A stretch of 39,086 bases of DNA from Alcanivorax sp. (GTDB taxonomy: Bacteria; Pseudomonadota; Gammaproteobacteria; Pseudomonadales; Alcanivoracaceae). The stretch is taken from contig PNLU01000020.1 of the NCBI GenBank assembly GCA_013823245.1, positions 1 through 39,086 on the forward strand, read 5' to 3'. Made by a program: the position numbers and the translations under genes. Below the pieces are notes generated by a model. The model was given only the letters and a program-made list of their open reading frames with translations. It was not told the DNA's origin and ran no database searches. Shown piece by piece: positions 1 to 12,902 of this stretch (positions are counted from its first letter, which is position 1; the number at the start of each line of letters is the position of its first letter).

Positions 1-642
1 GTTGAACGACATGTCCGCCAGCGCCTTCACCCACTGCGTCAGCAATGTCTGGGCTATGGGGGCATCGGTGGCCACAAAACCAAGCATGGTCGCCATGTTC
101 GGCTTGATCATCCCCGCGCCCTTGGCGATGCCGGTCACGGTGACTTCGGTGCCCGCCAGCTGCACGCGGCGGCTGGCCACCTTGGGCCGGGTGTCAGTGG
201 TCATGATGCCTTCGGCGGCCTGGCCCCAGGCGTGCTCATCCAGGCTGTCCAGCGCCTGCGGTATGCCACGCTCGAACGGCGGCAAAGTGAACAGTTCACC
301 GATCACGCCGGTGGAAAACGGCAGCACTTCTTCGGCCTGGCAACCCGCCTGCCGTGCCAGCAGATCGCAGGTCGCCAGAGCGCGGCGATGGCCTTCGTCA
401 CCGGTGCCTGCGTTGGCATAACCCGTGTTGATCAGCAGATAACGCGGTGACGCCTTGCCCAGATGATCGCGAGCAATGCGCACTGGCGCCGCGCAAAAGC
501 GGTTCAGGGTGAACACGCCTGCCGTGCGGCTGCCTTCCGCCAGTTCAAACACGACAATGTCACGACGGCCGGGCTTCTTGACGCCCGCCTGCACCGCTGC
601 CAGGCGTACGCCCGGCACAGGAAACCATTGCTGCGTCTGCAT
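1..642 (-). CDS. argJ: Bifunctional glutamate N-acetyltransferase / N-acetylglutamate synthase ArgJ (3' part cut off by window)
   Basis: Only the first 214 codons are inside the window. ArgJ moves the acetyl group from N-acetylornithine to glutamate in the cyclic arginine pathway and is cytoplasmic. The start is ATG at 642, giving MQTQQWFPVPGVRLAAVQAG, with a GAGG ribosome site about 9 bases upstream. Family motifs are visible: INTGYANAGTG (usual form NTGNANAGTG), STGVIGE, and KGAGMIKPNMATMLGF. In the family, the precursor cleaves itself at the Thr of the ATMLGF segment, and that Thr becomes the nucleophile of the beta chain. The gene starts only 5 bases after the secA stop, so it is probably read from the secA transcript. 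The same secA-argJ order is found in Pseudomonas. Confidence 0.95.
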   Translation of the reverse strand, partial: MQTQQWFPVPGVRLAAVQAGVKKPGRRDIVVFELAEGSRTAGVFTLNRFCAAPVRIARDHLGKASPRYLLINTGYANAGTGDEGHRRALATCDLLARQAGCQAEEVLPFSTGVIGELFTLPPFERGIPQALDSLDEHAWGQAAEGIMTTDTRPKVASRRVQLAGTEVTVTGIAKGAGMIKPNMATMLGFVATDAPIAQTLLTQWVKALADMSFN

Positions 643-647
643 GGGCG

Positions 648-3416
648 TCAGGCCTCGAGTTTGCCGTGGCAGTGTTTGTATTTTTTGCCGGAACCGCACC
701 AGCAGGGGTCGTTGCGGCCCAGCTTGGGTCCTTCGCGCTTGAAGGGTTGCGCGGGCGCGGGCTGACGCTCTCCACCGCCCTGGCCACCGCCCTGACCGCC
801 GCCCTGGCCACCCACCTGCTCACGCGGCACACCGCGGCTGCCCATCTCCGGCGTCTGGGTGCGCATCTGCTCGGCCTGACGACGCGCCTCTTCCTCGCGC
901 TGGCGCTCCAGCCGCTCCACCGCATCATCACGGCGCAGCTCCAGCGTGCTGAGCACGCGCACCAGTTCGTTCTGGATCTGGTTCATCATGGCCTGGAACA
1001 GGTCGAAGGCTTCGCGCTTGTATTCCTGTTTCGGATTCTTCTGCGCATAGCCACGCAGGTGAATGCCCTGGCGCAGGTGATCCATGCTCGCCAGGTGATC
1101 CTTCCAGTGGCGGTCCAGCACTTGCAGCATCAGATGCTTTTCTACCCGACGCAGGTCCACGCCCAGGTCGGCGACTTCCCGCTCCTTGCGGGCATACGCC
1201 TCTTCGAGCCCGGCGATCACTTTTTCCACCACGCCTTCGATATGCAGGCTGGAATCCTGGTCCAGCCACTGCTGTATCGGTGCGCGCAGGTGGAATTCGG
1301 TCTCCAGGGCTCTTTCCATGCCAGGGATGTCCCACTGGTCTTCAATCGAGCCCGGCGGCATGAAGCTGTGCACCAGTTCTGTCGCCACATCGCGACGAAT
1401 GCCGCGCACGCTCTCAGACAGATCTTCGGATGCCAGAATCTGGTCGCGCTGGCTGTACACCACGCGCCGCTGATCGTTGGCCACATCATCATATTCCAGC
1501 AGGTTCTTGCGGATATCGAAGTTGCGGCCTTCCACCTTGCGCTGCGCGTTTTCAATGGCTTTCGTGACCCAACGATGCTCGATGGCCTCGCCCTTTTCCA
1601 GCCCCAGGCTGCGCATCAGGTTGCGAATGCGATCCGAGGCGAAGATACGCATCAGATCATCTTCCATGGACAGGAAGAAGCGGGTGTCACCCGGGTCGCC
1701 CTGACGGCCGGCACGGCCGCGCAACTGGTTGTCGATACGGCGGGATTCATGACGCTCGGTGCCAATGATGTGCAGGCCGCCGGCCTCCATCACCTTTTTC
1801 TGATCGGCTTTCTGCCGGTCACGCACCGTCTGGATTTCAGCCTCGCTCGGGTCCACCAGTTCGGCAACCATTGCATCCGGGTTGCCGCCCAGCACGATGT
1901 CGGTACCCCGACCGGCCATGTTGGTGGCAATGGTCACCGCACCGGGGCGACCCGCCTGGGCAATGATCTCGGCTTCCTTGCGGTGGAACTTGGCGTTCAG
2001 CACCTGGTGCTTGATCCCGGCCTTGTTCAACCGCTGGGACAGATATTCCGACGCGGCAATCGTGGCCGTACCCACCAGCACCGGGGCCCCTTTTTCAACG
2101 GCCTGACGTACGGCGTCGATAATGGCGTCGTACTTTTCTTCCAGCGACAGGTAGACCAGGTCATCGGCGTCCACACGCACCATGGGCCGGTGGGTGGGAA
2201 TCACCACCACATCCAGACCATAAATCTGGCGGAATTCTGCCGCTTCGGTATCCGCCGTACCGGTCATGCCGGACAGCTTGGTGTAGATACGGAAGTAATT
2301 CTGGAACGTGGTCGAGGCCAGCGTCTGGTTTTCCTGCTGGATCTGCAACTGCTCCTTGGCTTCCACCGCCTGGTGAATGCCCTCGGACCAGCGCCGACCC
2401 GGCATGGTCCGGCCGGTATGCTCGTCCACAATCACAATCTGGTCGTTCTGGACAATATAGTCCTTGTCGCGCTTGAACAGCACGTGCGCCTTCAACGCCG
2501 CATGCACGTGATGCAACAGCCCCAGGCTCTGGGCGGAATACAGGCTTTCGCCCTCTTCCAGCAGTTTTTCATCGATCAGCAGTTTTTCCACCAGCTGGTG
2601 GCCGTTTTCGGTCAACTCCACCTGGCGGTTCTTTTCATCAATGTTGTAGTCGCCCTCGTAGTCTTCCGACGGGCCGCGCAATTTCGGGATCAACAGATTG
2701 ATGCGCCGATACAGTTCCGAGCTGTCCGACGCCGGGCCGGAAATAATCAGCGGTGTGCGCGCTTCATCGATCAGGATCGAGTCCACTTCATCGACAATCG
2801 CGTAGTTCAGGCCACGCTGCACCCGGTCTTCCAGGCGGAAGGCCATGTTGTCGCGCAGGTAGTCGAACCCGAATTCGTTGTTGGTGCCGTAGGTGATGTC
2901 CGCCTCGTAGGCGTCCTTCTTCTGCTCCGGCGGCTGCTGGGACAGGATCACGCCGACTTTCAGGCCCAGGAATTCATACAGCGGCCGCATCCAGTTGGCG
3001 TCCCGCTCGGCCAGGTAGTCGTTCACTGTCACCACGTGTACGCCATCTCCGGACAGGGCGTTCAGATACGCGGGCAGGGTCGCGGTCAGGGTCTTGCCCT
3101 CACCGGTGCGCATTTCGGCAATCCGGCCTTCGTGCAGGGCGATACCGCCCATCAACTGCACATCGAAGTGGCGCATGCCCATGACCCGGGTGGCCGCTTC
3201 ACGCACCACCGCAAAGGCCTCCGGCAGCAGCTCATCCAGAGACTTGCCGTCGCTGTAGGCCTGGCGCAGCTCGATCGTGCGGGCCTTCAGCGCCTCGTCA
3301 TCAAGCCCCTTCAGTTCTTCGCCGAGCTGGTTGATCTCGCCGACGATCTTCTGCATGCGCTTGATTTCTCGGTCGTTCTTGCTACCGAAGATGTTCTTGA
3401 CTAGAGATGAGAGCAT
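648..3416 (-). CDS. secA: Preprotein translocase motor ATPase SecA
   Basis: The protein has 922 residues, the usual proteobacterial length. SecA is the ATPase that pushes unfolded secretory proteins through SecYEG at the inner membrane. Walker A GEGKT lies at residues 105-109 and the DEVD Walker B box at 209-212. The preprotein cross-linking, helicase-like second nucleotide-binding and scaffold regions follow in normal order. The C-terminal zinc site is intact (Cys905, Cys907, Cys916, His917), as expected for SecB and phospholipid contact. A Gly-Gln-Gly linker rich in GGQG repeats precedes it. The start at 3416 gives [16 protein letters not shown], which matches family starts. It has its own candidate promoter in the 130-base gap before it and leads into argJ. 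Confidence 0.98.
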   Translation of the reverse strand: MLSSLVKNIFGSKNDREIKRMQKIVGEINQLGEELKGLDDEALKARTIELRQAYSDGKSLDELLPEAFAVVREAATRVMGMRHFDVQLMGGIALHEGRIAEMRTGEGKTLTATLPAYLNALSGDGVHVVTVNDYLAERDANWMRPLYEFLGLKVGVILSQQPPEQKKDAYEADITYGTNNEFGFDYLRDNMAFRLEDRVQRGLNYAIVDEVDSILIDEARTPLIISGPASDSSELYRRINLLIPKLRGPSEDYEGDYNIDEKNRQVELTENGHQLVEKLLIDEKLLEEGESLYSAQSLGLLHHVHAALKAHVLFKRDKDYIVQNDQIVIVDEHTGRTMPGRRWSEGIHQAVEAKEQLQIQQENQTLASTTFQNYFRIYTKLSGMTGTADTEAAEFRQIYGLDVVVIPTHRPMVRVDADDLVYLSLEEKYDAIIDAVRQAVEKGAPVLVGTATIAASEYLSQRLNKAGIKHQVLNAKFHRKEAEIIAQAGRPGAVTIATNMAGRGTDIVLGGNPDAMVAELVDPSEAEIQTVRDRQKADQKKVMEAGGLHIIGTERHESRRIDNQLRGRAGRQGDPGDTRFFLSMEDDLMRIFASDRIRNLMRSLGLEKGEAIEHRWVTKAIENAQRKVEGRNFDIRKNLLEYDDVANDQRRVVYSQRDQILASEDLSESVRGIRRDVATELVHSFMPPGSIEDQWDIPGMERALETEFHLRAPIQQWLDQDSSLHIEGVVEKVIAGLEEAYARKEREVADLGVDLRRVEKHLMLQVLDRHWKDHLASMDHLRQGIHLRGYAQKNPKQEYKREAFDLFQAMMNQIQNELVRVLSTLELRRDDAVERLERQREEEARRQAEQMRTQTPEMGSRGVPREQVGGQGGGQGGGQGGGERQPAPAQPFKREGPKLGRNDPCWCGSGKKYKHCHGKLEA
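772..811 (-). repeat. 12-bp tandem repeat coding the GGQG linker of SecA
   Basis: About three copies of a 12-base unit encode Gly-Gly-Gln-Gly repeats between the helical core of SecA and its zinc tail. The SecA C-terminal linker is known to vary in length and sequence. The copies differ at third positions, so the repeat is not freshly expanded. Such a tract can change copy number by slippage without breaking the frame. Confidence 0.7.
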
Positions 3417-3461
3417 GAAACTTCCGGTGTCAGGTCCAGTGGTTGACGAAATGCGAGCGTC

Positions 3462-3467
3462 ATTCTA
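3462..3467 (-). promoter_or_regulatory. Candidate -10 box of a secA promoter
   Basis: TAGAAT on the minus strand, about 45 bases before the secA start, is a good -10 match. No convincing -35 box lies 16-18 bases upstream, so this is a weak call that rests on position. Confidence 0.35.
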
Positions 3468-3540
3468 CCCGTTCGCGGGCGCGAAGGGCCATTCGCCACA
3501 CATCATGAGGAGCACATGGGGGCAGACAAGGCGGGATCAA

Positions 3541-3560
3541 GCCCGGCATTACTGCCGGGC
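3541..3560 (-). terminator. GC-rich hairpin overlapping the stop codon of the M23 peptidase gene
   Basis: GCCCGGCA and TGCCGGGC form a perfect 8-bp stem with a 4-base loop. The TAA stop of the peptidase gene starts inside the loop. In the minus direction it is followed by TTGATCC, not a run of T, so it may be a weak terminator or an mRNA 3' end stabiliser between this gene and secA. Confidence 0.4.
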
Positions 3561-4481
3561 GCGGGCTACATAGGGTGTCGGATCGACCTGGCGACCATTG
3601 CGCAGCACTTCATAGTGCACATGCGGGCCGGTGGAGCGCCCGGTGGTGCCCACCAGGGCAATCACGTCGCCAGCGCGCACGATATCGCCAGCTTCCACCA
3701 GGATTTCCTTCATGTGCGCATAACGGGTGGCCAGGCCATTGCCGTGATTGATCTCCACCAGGTTGCCGTAGCCCCAGCGAGTGCCGGCGAAGGTCACCAC
3801 CCCGGCGCCGGTGGCGATCACATCCGACCCTTCCTTGGCAGCAAAATCCACCCCCCGGTGCATGGTCAGGCGGCCGGAGAAGGGGTCGGTACGCTGGCCG
3901 AAACGGGAGGACAGCCAACCACGCCGGATCGGACGCCCCGACAACTCGGTCTTCGAGGCAATACGGCGGTTATCCATCAGACGTTCCAGGATCGAGAGCT
4001 GCTGCTCGCGGCGATCCAGGGTCAGGGAGAGGTCATTCAGGGCATCGGTGAAGGAGGGGGCGGTGTAGGCGATGGAGCGATCATCCGGCAATTCAGGGCC
4101 GCCGATGGCCATGGGGGCGCTGAAATCGAACTCGTCAGAGGGGATTCCCGCCACATCCACCAGACGCTCACCCAGGGCATCCAGCCGCACCAGGCGAGCC
4201 TGCATCTCTGCCAGGCGGATAGTAAGTGCTCGCAACTCTTCGTCGGTGCGCTCGTGAAGGTGGCCCAGCACCTCGCGCTGCTCGTCCAGCTGGCCCTGCC
4301 AACGGGCGGTCATGCGCTGGTCCAGCACCGGATCACCCCAGTGATACATGGCGTAGTAGGCGCCCGCGCCCACCAGGGCGGGCAATACCACCAGACAACC
4401 CAGCAACATCACGGGCAGGAAGCGCGGCAAGCGCAGGGTGCGTGACTGGTGGCCACGACCGTTGAGGACTATGATATTCAT
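3549..4481 (-). CDS. Membrane-anchored M23 family peptidase (LytM-type)
   Basis: A 310-residue protein predicted to cut peptidoglycan cross-links or peptides in the periplasm. An N-terminal signal anchor covers about residues 21-45 after a basic start. A probable coiled coil follows at about 52-110, and the LytM/M23 domain at about 185-300. The zinc ligands are visible as His208 and Asp212 (HRGVD) and His289 in HVHYE; His256 and His287 sit where the catalytic histidines belong. With all of these present it should be an active hydrolase, unlike the degenerate EnvC/NlpD type. It lies upstream of secA, as in Pseudomonas, and is divergent from dciA. Its substrate is inferred from the family only. 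Confidence 0.9.
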   Translation of the reverse strand: MNIIVLNGRGHQSRTLRLPRFLPVMLLGCLVVLPALVGAGAYYAMYHWGDPVLDQRMTARWQGQLDEQREVLGHLHERTDEELRALTIRLAEMQARLVRLDALGERLVDVAGIPSDEFDFSAPMAIGGPELPDDRSIAYTAPSFTDALNDLSLTLDRREQQLSILERLMDNRRIASKTELSGRPIRRGWLSSRFGQRTDPFSGRLTMHRGVDFAAKEGSDVIATGAGVVTFAGTRWGYGNLVEINHGNGLATRYAHMKEILVEAGDIVRAGDVIALVGTTGRSTGPHVHYEVLRNGRQVDPTPYVARARQ

Positions 4482-4574
4482 GAATCCGGCTTCCGACTTT
4501 ATTTATAATCAGTGACTTACGACAATCTCTTACCGCCAAGCCTTTCAAGTGTGTCGTTATACTAGGAAAATATC
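4482..4574. promoter_or_regulatory. Divergent promoter region between the M23 peptidase gene and dciA
   Basis: This 93-base gap is clearly AT-richer than its surroundings. Plus strand: TATACT at 4558-4563 could be the -10 for dciA, and AGGA at 4564-4567 is its ribosome site, giving a very short leader. Minus strand: the TATAAA-like stretch at about 4501-4509 could serve the peptidase gene. Neither has a strong -35 box. Confidence 0.4.
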
Positions 4575-5024
4575 ATGGCTAAGGCAATTGGCCCACAATC
4601 CATCGGCCTATTATTGCAGGGCAAGACCAGCCTGAAGCCCCTGAGTCAGCGTGCACGCCAGTGGCAACAGGGCGATGAAGGCCCACGGCCGGTTACCAGC
4701 CAGCACCTGCCCCCCGCCATGGCCTCCCGCGTTCAGTTGCTGCGGGACGGCGACACCCTGCTGCTGCTGGCCGAGAACAACGCCGTGGCCCAGCTGCTGC
4801 GCTTCCACGGCCCGGCACTGGCGGCGGAACAGGGCCTGAAGGACTGGAAGGTGCGGGTGAGCCGTCTGCCTGCGGCCATCAGCACCGGCCCCAGCGAAAG
4901 CCGCCTGCGCCCTCCAGTGCTGGCCAGCAATGCCCCCGCCTGTCTGCACGAAGCCGCTGACGCCATTGATGACCCGGACCTGAAAGCCGCCCTGCGCCGC
5001 CTGGCTGACGCTGGCCAGCCCTGA
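4575..5024 (+). CDS. dciA: DciA-type helicase loader (DUF721 family)
   Basis: A 149-residue DUF721 protein. DciA loads the replicative helicase DnaB in bacteria that lack DnaC. The identification rests on length, the start MAKAIGPQSIGLLL followed by a basic region, the central segment LRDGDTLLLLAENNAVAQLLRF (typical of the KH-like DUF721 fold), and position between the secA-side peptidase and lpxC exactly as in Pseudomonas. The C-terminal part is Ala/Pro-rich and probably flexible. It is the only plus-strand gene in the first 24 kb. It stands alone between a divergent promoter gap and a two-way terminator, so it is probably a single-gene transcript. Confidence 0.82.
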   Translation: MAKAIGPQSIGLLLQGKTSLKPLSQRARQWQQGDEGPRPVTSQHLPPAMASRVQLLRDGDTLLLLAENNAVAQLLRFHGPALAAEQGLKDWKVRVSRLPAAISTGPSESRLRPPVLASNAPACLHEAADAIDDPDLKAALRRLADAGQP

Positions 5025-5044
5025 CAGCCCGCCCCGAAAAAGCG

Positions 5045-5071
5045 AAAGGCCCGGCGGGAGACCGGGCCTTT
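5045..5071. terminator. Two-way terminator between convergent dciA and lpxC
   Basis: AAAGGCCCGG and CCGGGCCTTT form a perfect 10-bp stem around a 7-base loop. The stem ends in A/T on both sides, so it yields a short U tract in both directions. It lies 20 bases after the dciA stop and 30 bases after the lpxC stop. Confidence 0.85.
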
Positions 5072-5101
5072 CTGTTCGACAACGTACTGATGCTTCTGTG
5101 A

Positions 5102-6016
5102 TTACTCGGCGGCGAGCACCGGCTTCATATAGGAAATCGGCGCGGTCGCCTCATCCTCGAAGGTCACCACTTCCCAGGCATCCTCTTCCTGGAGCAGCTT
5201 GCGCAGCAGCTGATTGTTCAGCGCATGGCCAGACTTGTGGCCGATGAACTCGCCGATCAGGCTGTGACCCAGCATGTACAGGTCGCCAATGGCGTCCAGC
5301 ATCTTGTGCTTCACGAACTCGTCCTCGTAGCGCAGGCCGTCCTCATTGAGGATACGGTGCTCATCCACCACGATGGCGTTGTCCACACTGCCACCCAGCG
5401 CCAGGTTCTGTGAGCGCAGGTACTCGATATCGCGCATGAACCCGAAGGTGCGGGCCCGCGCCACTTCCTTCACGAACGAGGTGGAGGAAAAGTCGATGCT
5501 CGCGGTCTGGTTGCGGTTGGCAAATACCGGGTGATCGAACTCGATGCTGAAGGTCACCTTGAAGCCGTCGAACGGTACGAACACCGCCGACTTGTCGCCC
5601 TCTTCCAGCCGCACCTCGCGTTTGATGCGGATGAACTTCTTGGCGGCCGCCTGCTCCTCGATGCCTGCCGATTGCAGCAGGAATACGAAAGGCCCGGCGC
5701 TGCCATCCATGATCGGGACTTCCGGCGCTGACAACTCCACATAGGCGTTATCAATACCCAGCCCGGCCATGGCCGAGAGCAGATGCTCCACGGTGCCGAC
5801 TTTCACACCGTCCTGAACCAGGGTGGAAGACAGCGTCGTTTCACCGACCTTCTCCGCCTCGGCCCGGATTTCCACCACGGGATCCAGGTCCACCCGGCGG
5901 AATACGATACCGGTATCCACGGGCGCTGGCCGTACGGTCAGGTAGACCTTGTCGCCAGTATGCAATCCGATGCCAGTGGCCCGGATCACGTTCTTGAGCG
6001 TGCGCTGTCTGATCAT
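5102..6016 (-). CDS. lpxC: UDP-3-O-acyl-N-acetylglucosamine deacetylase LpxC
   Basis: A 304-residue zinc enzyme for the committed step of lipid A synthesis, at the inner face of the membrane. The zinc ligands His78 (TVEHLL), His237 and Asp241 (HKMLD) and the general acid/base region His264 (KSGH) fall at the same numbers as in the E. coli and Pseudomonas enzymes. I chose ATG at 6016 ([15 protein letters not shown]), not the in-frame GTG at 6043, because it matches family starts and has AGGA 5 bases upstream. It is the last gene of the dcw region, 126 bases after ftsZ. That gap may hold its own promoter, but no clear boxes were found. Confidence 0.98.
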   Translation of the reverse strand: MIRQRTLKNVIRATGIGLHTGDKVYLTVRPAPVDTGIVFRRVDLDPVVEIRAEAEKVGETTLSSTLVQDGVKVGTVEHLLSAMAGLGIDNAYVELSAPEVPIMDGSAGPFVFLLQSAGIEEQAAAKKFIRIKREVRLEEGDKSAVFVPFDGFKVTFSIEFDHPVFANRNQTASIDFSSTSFVKEVARARTFGFMRDIEYLRSQNLALGGSVDNAIVVDEHRILNEDGLRYEDEFVKHKMLDAIGDLYMLGHSLIGEFIGHKSGHALNNQLLRKLLQEEDAWEVVTFEDEATAPISYMKPVLAAE

Positions 6017-6142
6017 CAATCCTGTCGCTCGTTCGCTGAACACGTAAGCAGGGGGCGGATGCTAGCATGATCCGCTTGACCTGCACCATTGGCCTTCGCG
6101 CCACCTTCACATCAGGAAGCGCCGGCGCTCCGCCAGGGCCGT

Positions 6143-7306
6143 TCAGTCGGCCTGGCGGCGCAGGAAGGTCGGGATATCGATGAAATCCAGATCTTCCGCT
6201 GCGTTCACCGCTGCCTGGGCATTGCGGCGCGTTTCGGCCTGCGGCCGTTTGCGACCAAAAGCAGGACGGTCCAGCTCGTCGTAATCCAGACGGCCGTCTG
6301 CCCGTACTGGAGTTTGATTGCCACGCACCACCTTAAGTTCCTGTGCCACGCCGCCCAGGCCGGTCGCCACCACCGTCACGGTCAGTTCATCGCCCATATC
6401 CGGGTCGATCGCCGTGCCAATGATCACGTTGGCATCATCCGACGCCAGTTCCTGAATCGTGTCACCCACCGCCGTGAATTCCTGCAGGGAGATCGACTCG
6501 CTTGCGGTAATGTTGATCAGGATGCCGCGGGCGCCGTTCAGATCGACATCTTCGAGGAGCGGGCTGGAAATTGCCGCCGTCGCTGCGGCTTCCGCACGCC
6601 CTTCACCGATAGCGCTGCCGGTGCCCATCATGGCCATACCCATTTCGCTCATCACCGTGCGAACGTCGGCAAAGTCGACGTTGATCATGCCCGGCTTGAC
6701 GATCAGGTCGGCAATGCCCTTCACCGCACCCAGCAGCACATCGTTGGCCGCCTTGAAGGCGTCCAGCAAGCTGGTGGAACCACCCAGTACGGCTTGCAGC
6801 TTCTCGTTGGGAATAGTGATCAGGGAATCCACATGCTCGCGCAGTGCTTCGATACCCTGCTCGGCCACCTTCATGCGCTTGCGGCCTTCGAACGGGAACG
6901 GCTTGGTGACCACCGCTACCGTCAGAATGCCCAGCTCACGTGCCACTTCGGCCACAATCGGCGCGGCACCGGTGCCGGTACCACCACCCATGCCGGCGGT
7001 GACGAACACCATGTCGGCACCTTCCAGCAGCTCGGCCACCCGCTCGCGATCCTCGATCGCGGACTGACGACCCACGTCCGGGTTGGCCCCTGCACCCAGG
7101 CCCTTGGTGACCTGGTTACCCAGCTGGATCACCGTGCGCGCTGTCGCATTGCGCAGTGCCTGGGCATCGGTATTGGCGCAGATGAATTCCACGCCTTCCA
7201 CATTCGAGCGCACCATGTGATCCACGGCGTTGCCGCCGCCACCACCTACGCCCACCACTTTAATCACCGCGCCATGCGGTACGCTGTCTTCCAGTTTGAA
7301 TTGCAT
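6143..7306 (-). CDS. ftsZ: Cell division tubulin homologue FtsZ
   Basis: A 387-residue GTPase that forms the Z ring at midcell. The start is ATG at 7306 (MQFKLEDSVPHGAVIKVVGV) with GGGAG upstream. The frame stays open further upstream, but that part has no family character. The tubulin signature GGGTGTGAAP is present near residue 105. After a variable linker, the C-terminal peptide DIPTFLRRQAD, which binds FtsA and ZipA, is intact. ftsA ends 73 bases before the start. A secondary promoter inside ftsA or this gap is usual in the family, but I cannot point to one. Confidence 0.98.
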   Translation of the reverse strand: MQFKLEDSVPHGAVIKVVGVGGGGGNAVDHMVRSNVEGVEFICANTDAQALRNATARTVIQLGNQVTKGLGAGANPDVGRQSAIEDRERVAELLEGADMVFVTAGMGGGTGTGAAPIVAEVARELGILTVAVVTKPFPFEGRKRMKVAEQGIEALREHVDSLITIPNEKLQAVLGGSTSLLDAFKAANDVLLGAVKGIADLIVKPGMINVDFADVRTVMSEMGMAMMGTGSAIGEGRAEAAATAAISSPLLEDVDLNGARGILINITASESISLQEFTAVGDTIQELASDDANVIIGTAIDPDMGDELTVTVVATGLGGVAQELKVVRGNQTPVRADGRLDYDELDRPAFGRKRPQAETRRNAQAAVNAAEDLDFIDIPTFLRRQAD

Positions 7307-7379
7307 GATCAATCTCCCGATTGTGCTTCCCTGTGTTGTCGAACGTTCCGGTGTCGTCGCCACGCCACCGTAAACCCTG

Positions 7380-8621
7380 TCAGAAGTTGCCCTTGAACCA
7401 GCGCCGGAAGCGCTCGATCCAGTCGACGTTGCCGCTGCCGCCGGACTCATGCCGGGCGGAGCGACCTTCCTGTTCCATTCGCTGTGCATACAGCAACAGC
7501 CCTACGCCGGTGGAGTAGATCGGGTTGCGCACCACATCGGTGAGCCCCGCCACACCCTGGGGCAAGCCCAGTCGCACCGGCATGTGAAAAATCTCTTCGG
7601 CCAGTTCCACGGCGCCTTCAATCTTTGACGAGCCGCCGGTGAGCACGATGCCGCCCGGAATCAGATCCTCGAAGCCGCTGCGGCGCAGTTCCGCCTGGAT
7701 CAGCGTGAACAACTCGTCGTAACGCGGCTCCACCACCTCGGCCAGGTTCTGGCGGCTCAGGGTGCGCGGCGGGCGATCCCCCACCGACGGCACCTTGATG
7801 GTTTCATCCGCACCGGCGAGCTGGGTCAGCGCACAGGCATACTTGATCTTGATTTCGTCGGCATGCTGCTTCGGCGTGCGCAGGGCCATGGCGATGTCGT
7901 TGGTCACCTGATCACCGGCAATCGGAATATTGGCCGTATGCCGGATCGCGCCTTCGGTGAAGATGGCGATATCCGTGGTGCCACCGCCGATGTCCACCAT
8001 GCACACACCCAGCTCGCGCTCGTCTTCGGTGAGCACTGCGTAACTGGACGCCAGTTGTTCCAGAATGATGTCGTCCACTTCCAGGCCGCAGCGGCGCACG
8101 CACTTCTCGATGTTCTGCGCCGCGTTCACCGCGCAGGTGACCAGATGCACCTTGGCTTCAAGCCGCACACCGCTCATGCCCACCGGTTCGCGCACGCCCT
8201 CCTGGTTGTCCACCACATATTCCTGTGGCAGCACGTGCAGGGTTTTCTGATCGGCGGGGATGGCCACGGCCTGGGCCGCGTCAATCACCCGGTCGATGTC
8301 GGCATGCAACACTTCACGATCGCGAATGGCGACAATGCCGTGGCTGTTCAGGCTGCGCACATGGCTGCCGGCGATGCCGACATACACCGAGTGAATCTGG
8401 CAACCGGCCATCAACTCGGCTTCCTCGATGGCACGCTGAATCGAGCGCACAGTGGCCTCGATATCCACCACCACGCCTTTCTTCATGCCGCGCGACGGCT
8501 GCGAGCCAATGCCGATCACGTCCATGGTGCCGTCCACGTTTACCTGACCGACAATCGCCACCACCTTGGAGGTGCCGATATCGAGGCCAACGACCATCCG
8601 GTCCTGTGCTGAATTCGCCAT
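7380..8621 (-). CDS. ftsA: Cell division protein FtsA (actin-like membrane tether)
   Basis: A 413-residue actin-fold ATPase that anchors FtsZ filaments to the inner membrane and recruits later division proteins. The start is ATG at 8621 (MANSAQDRMVVGLDIGTSKVV), 4 bases after the ftsQ stop. The phosphate 1 motif GLDIGTSK, the phosphate 2 region VDIGGGTTDIAI and the adenosine motif GIVLTGGSSK are visible. The C-terminus DWIERFRRWFKGNF is an amphipathic membrane-targeting helix, as expected. Confidence 0.97.
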   Translation of the reverse strand: MANSAQDRMVVGLDIGTSKVVAIVGQVNVDGTMDVIGIGSQPSRGMKKGVVVDIEATVRSIQRAIEEAELMAGCQIHSVYVGIAGSHVRSLNSHGIVAIRDREVLHADIDRVIDAAQAVAIPADQKTLHVLPQEYVVDNQEGVREPVGMSGVRLEAKVHLVTCAVNAAQNIEKCVRRCGLEVDDIILEQLASSYAVLTEDERELGVCMVDIGGGTTDIAIFTEGAIRHTANIPIAGDQVTNDIAMALRTPKQHADEIKIKYACALTQLAGADETIKVPSVGDRPPRTLSRQNLAEVVEPRYDELFTLIQAELRRSGFEDLIPGGIVLTGGSSKIEGAVELAEEIFHMPVRLGLPQGVAGLTDVVRNPIYSTGVGLLLYAQRMEQEGRSARHESGGSGNVDWIERFRRWFKGNF

Positions 8622-8625
8622 GGCT

Positions 8626-11819
<3,194 letters not shown>

Positions 11820-11823
<4 letters not shown>

Positions 11824-12902
11824 CGCAGCACCTCCTCACAAATATCGGCCACACGTGTGGCGCTGTCGGTATGGGCCAATGCGCGCGCCTGCTGAGCCAT
11901 CTGCGCCAGCCGCGCGCGCTCGATGACCCCTTCGGCCATCACCGGCCGCAGACGTTCCGCCAGCGCCGCCGCATTCAGTTGGCGCTGATCCAGCACCAGC
12001 GCGGCGCCCTGCCCGGCCAGCCATTCGGCGTTGTAACGCTGATGGTCATCCACCGCCGTAGGCAGCGGCACGAACAGGGCCGCCACACCGGCCGCCGCCA
12101 CTTCGGCCACGGTCAGCGCGCCCGCGCGACAGATCACCAGATCGGCCCAGGCGTAAGCGGCGGCCATGTCATCAATAAATTCATCCACGGCGGCTTCCAG
12201 TGCAGCGGACGCGTAGGCGCTGGCTGCTTCCTCGCGACGCCCGCGACCGGCCTGATGACGAATCACCGCCGGTTGCGCCTGCAGCAGCCGCGCCAGCGCG
12301 GCGGGCAAGGTGCGGTTCAGCGCCAGCGCGCCCTGACTGCCGCCCAGCACCAGAATGCGCAGGGCGCCGTCTCGCTCGGCATAACGCGCCACCGGGTCAG
12401 GCACGGCAACAATCGCGTTACGCACCGGGTTGCCCACAGCGGTGGCACGCCCGGCGAAGGCCCCGGCAAATCCTTCCAGGGTGCGTTGCGCCAGCCGCGC
12501 CAGCACGCGATTCGTCAGCCCGGGAATCGCGTTCTGTTCATGCACGATCAACGGCACGCCGGACAGGCGCGCTGCCAGTCCGCCCGGGCCGCTGGCAAAG
12601 CCACCGAAGCCCACCGCCAGCACCGCTGAGGTGCCGCGCAGCACGCGGCGCGCCGCCAGCACGGCGCCGAGCAGCAGGAACGGCGCCTGCAGTTTGCGCA
12701 GCAGCCCACCGCCGCGAACACCTCGCACTTTCAGGGCGTGCAACGGGTAGCCCGCAGCAGGCACCAGACGATTTTCAATACCGCCCTGCGCGCCCAGCCA
12801 GGCGATGTCGTAACCGCGCTCACGCAGCGCATCGGCCACGGCCAGCGCCGGAAATACATGTCCGCCGGTCCCGCCGGCCATCATCAGGACAGTGCCACTC
12901 AT
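11820..12902 (-). CDS. murG: Undecaprenyl-PP-MurNAc-pentapeptide GlcNAc transferase MurG
   Basis: A 360-residue GT28 glycosyltransferase at the inner face of the membrane. It converts lipid I to lipid II. The first glycine-rich loop [17 protein letters not shown] and the second loop VLGGSQGA are present. The UDP-GlcNAc site [15 protein letters not shown] is also visible. It starts inside the ftsW stop through an ATGA overlap and ends in the same way on murC. Confidence 0.97.

Noticed and set aside
666-3404. A 912-codon open frame on the plus strand opposite secA
   Set aside because: It is an antisense shadow produced by GC-rich codon bias. The minus strand encodes full-length SecA with all motifs.
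7307-7489. N-terminal extension of FtsZ up to 7489
   Set aside because: It overlaps the ftsA 3' end and has no family sequence. ATG at 7306 matches FtsZ starts and has a ribosome site.
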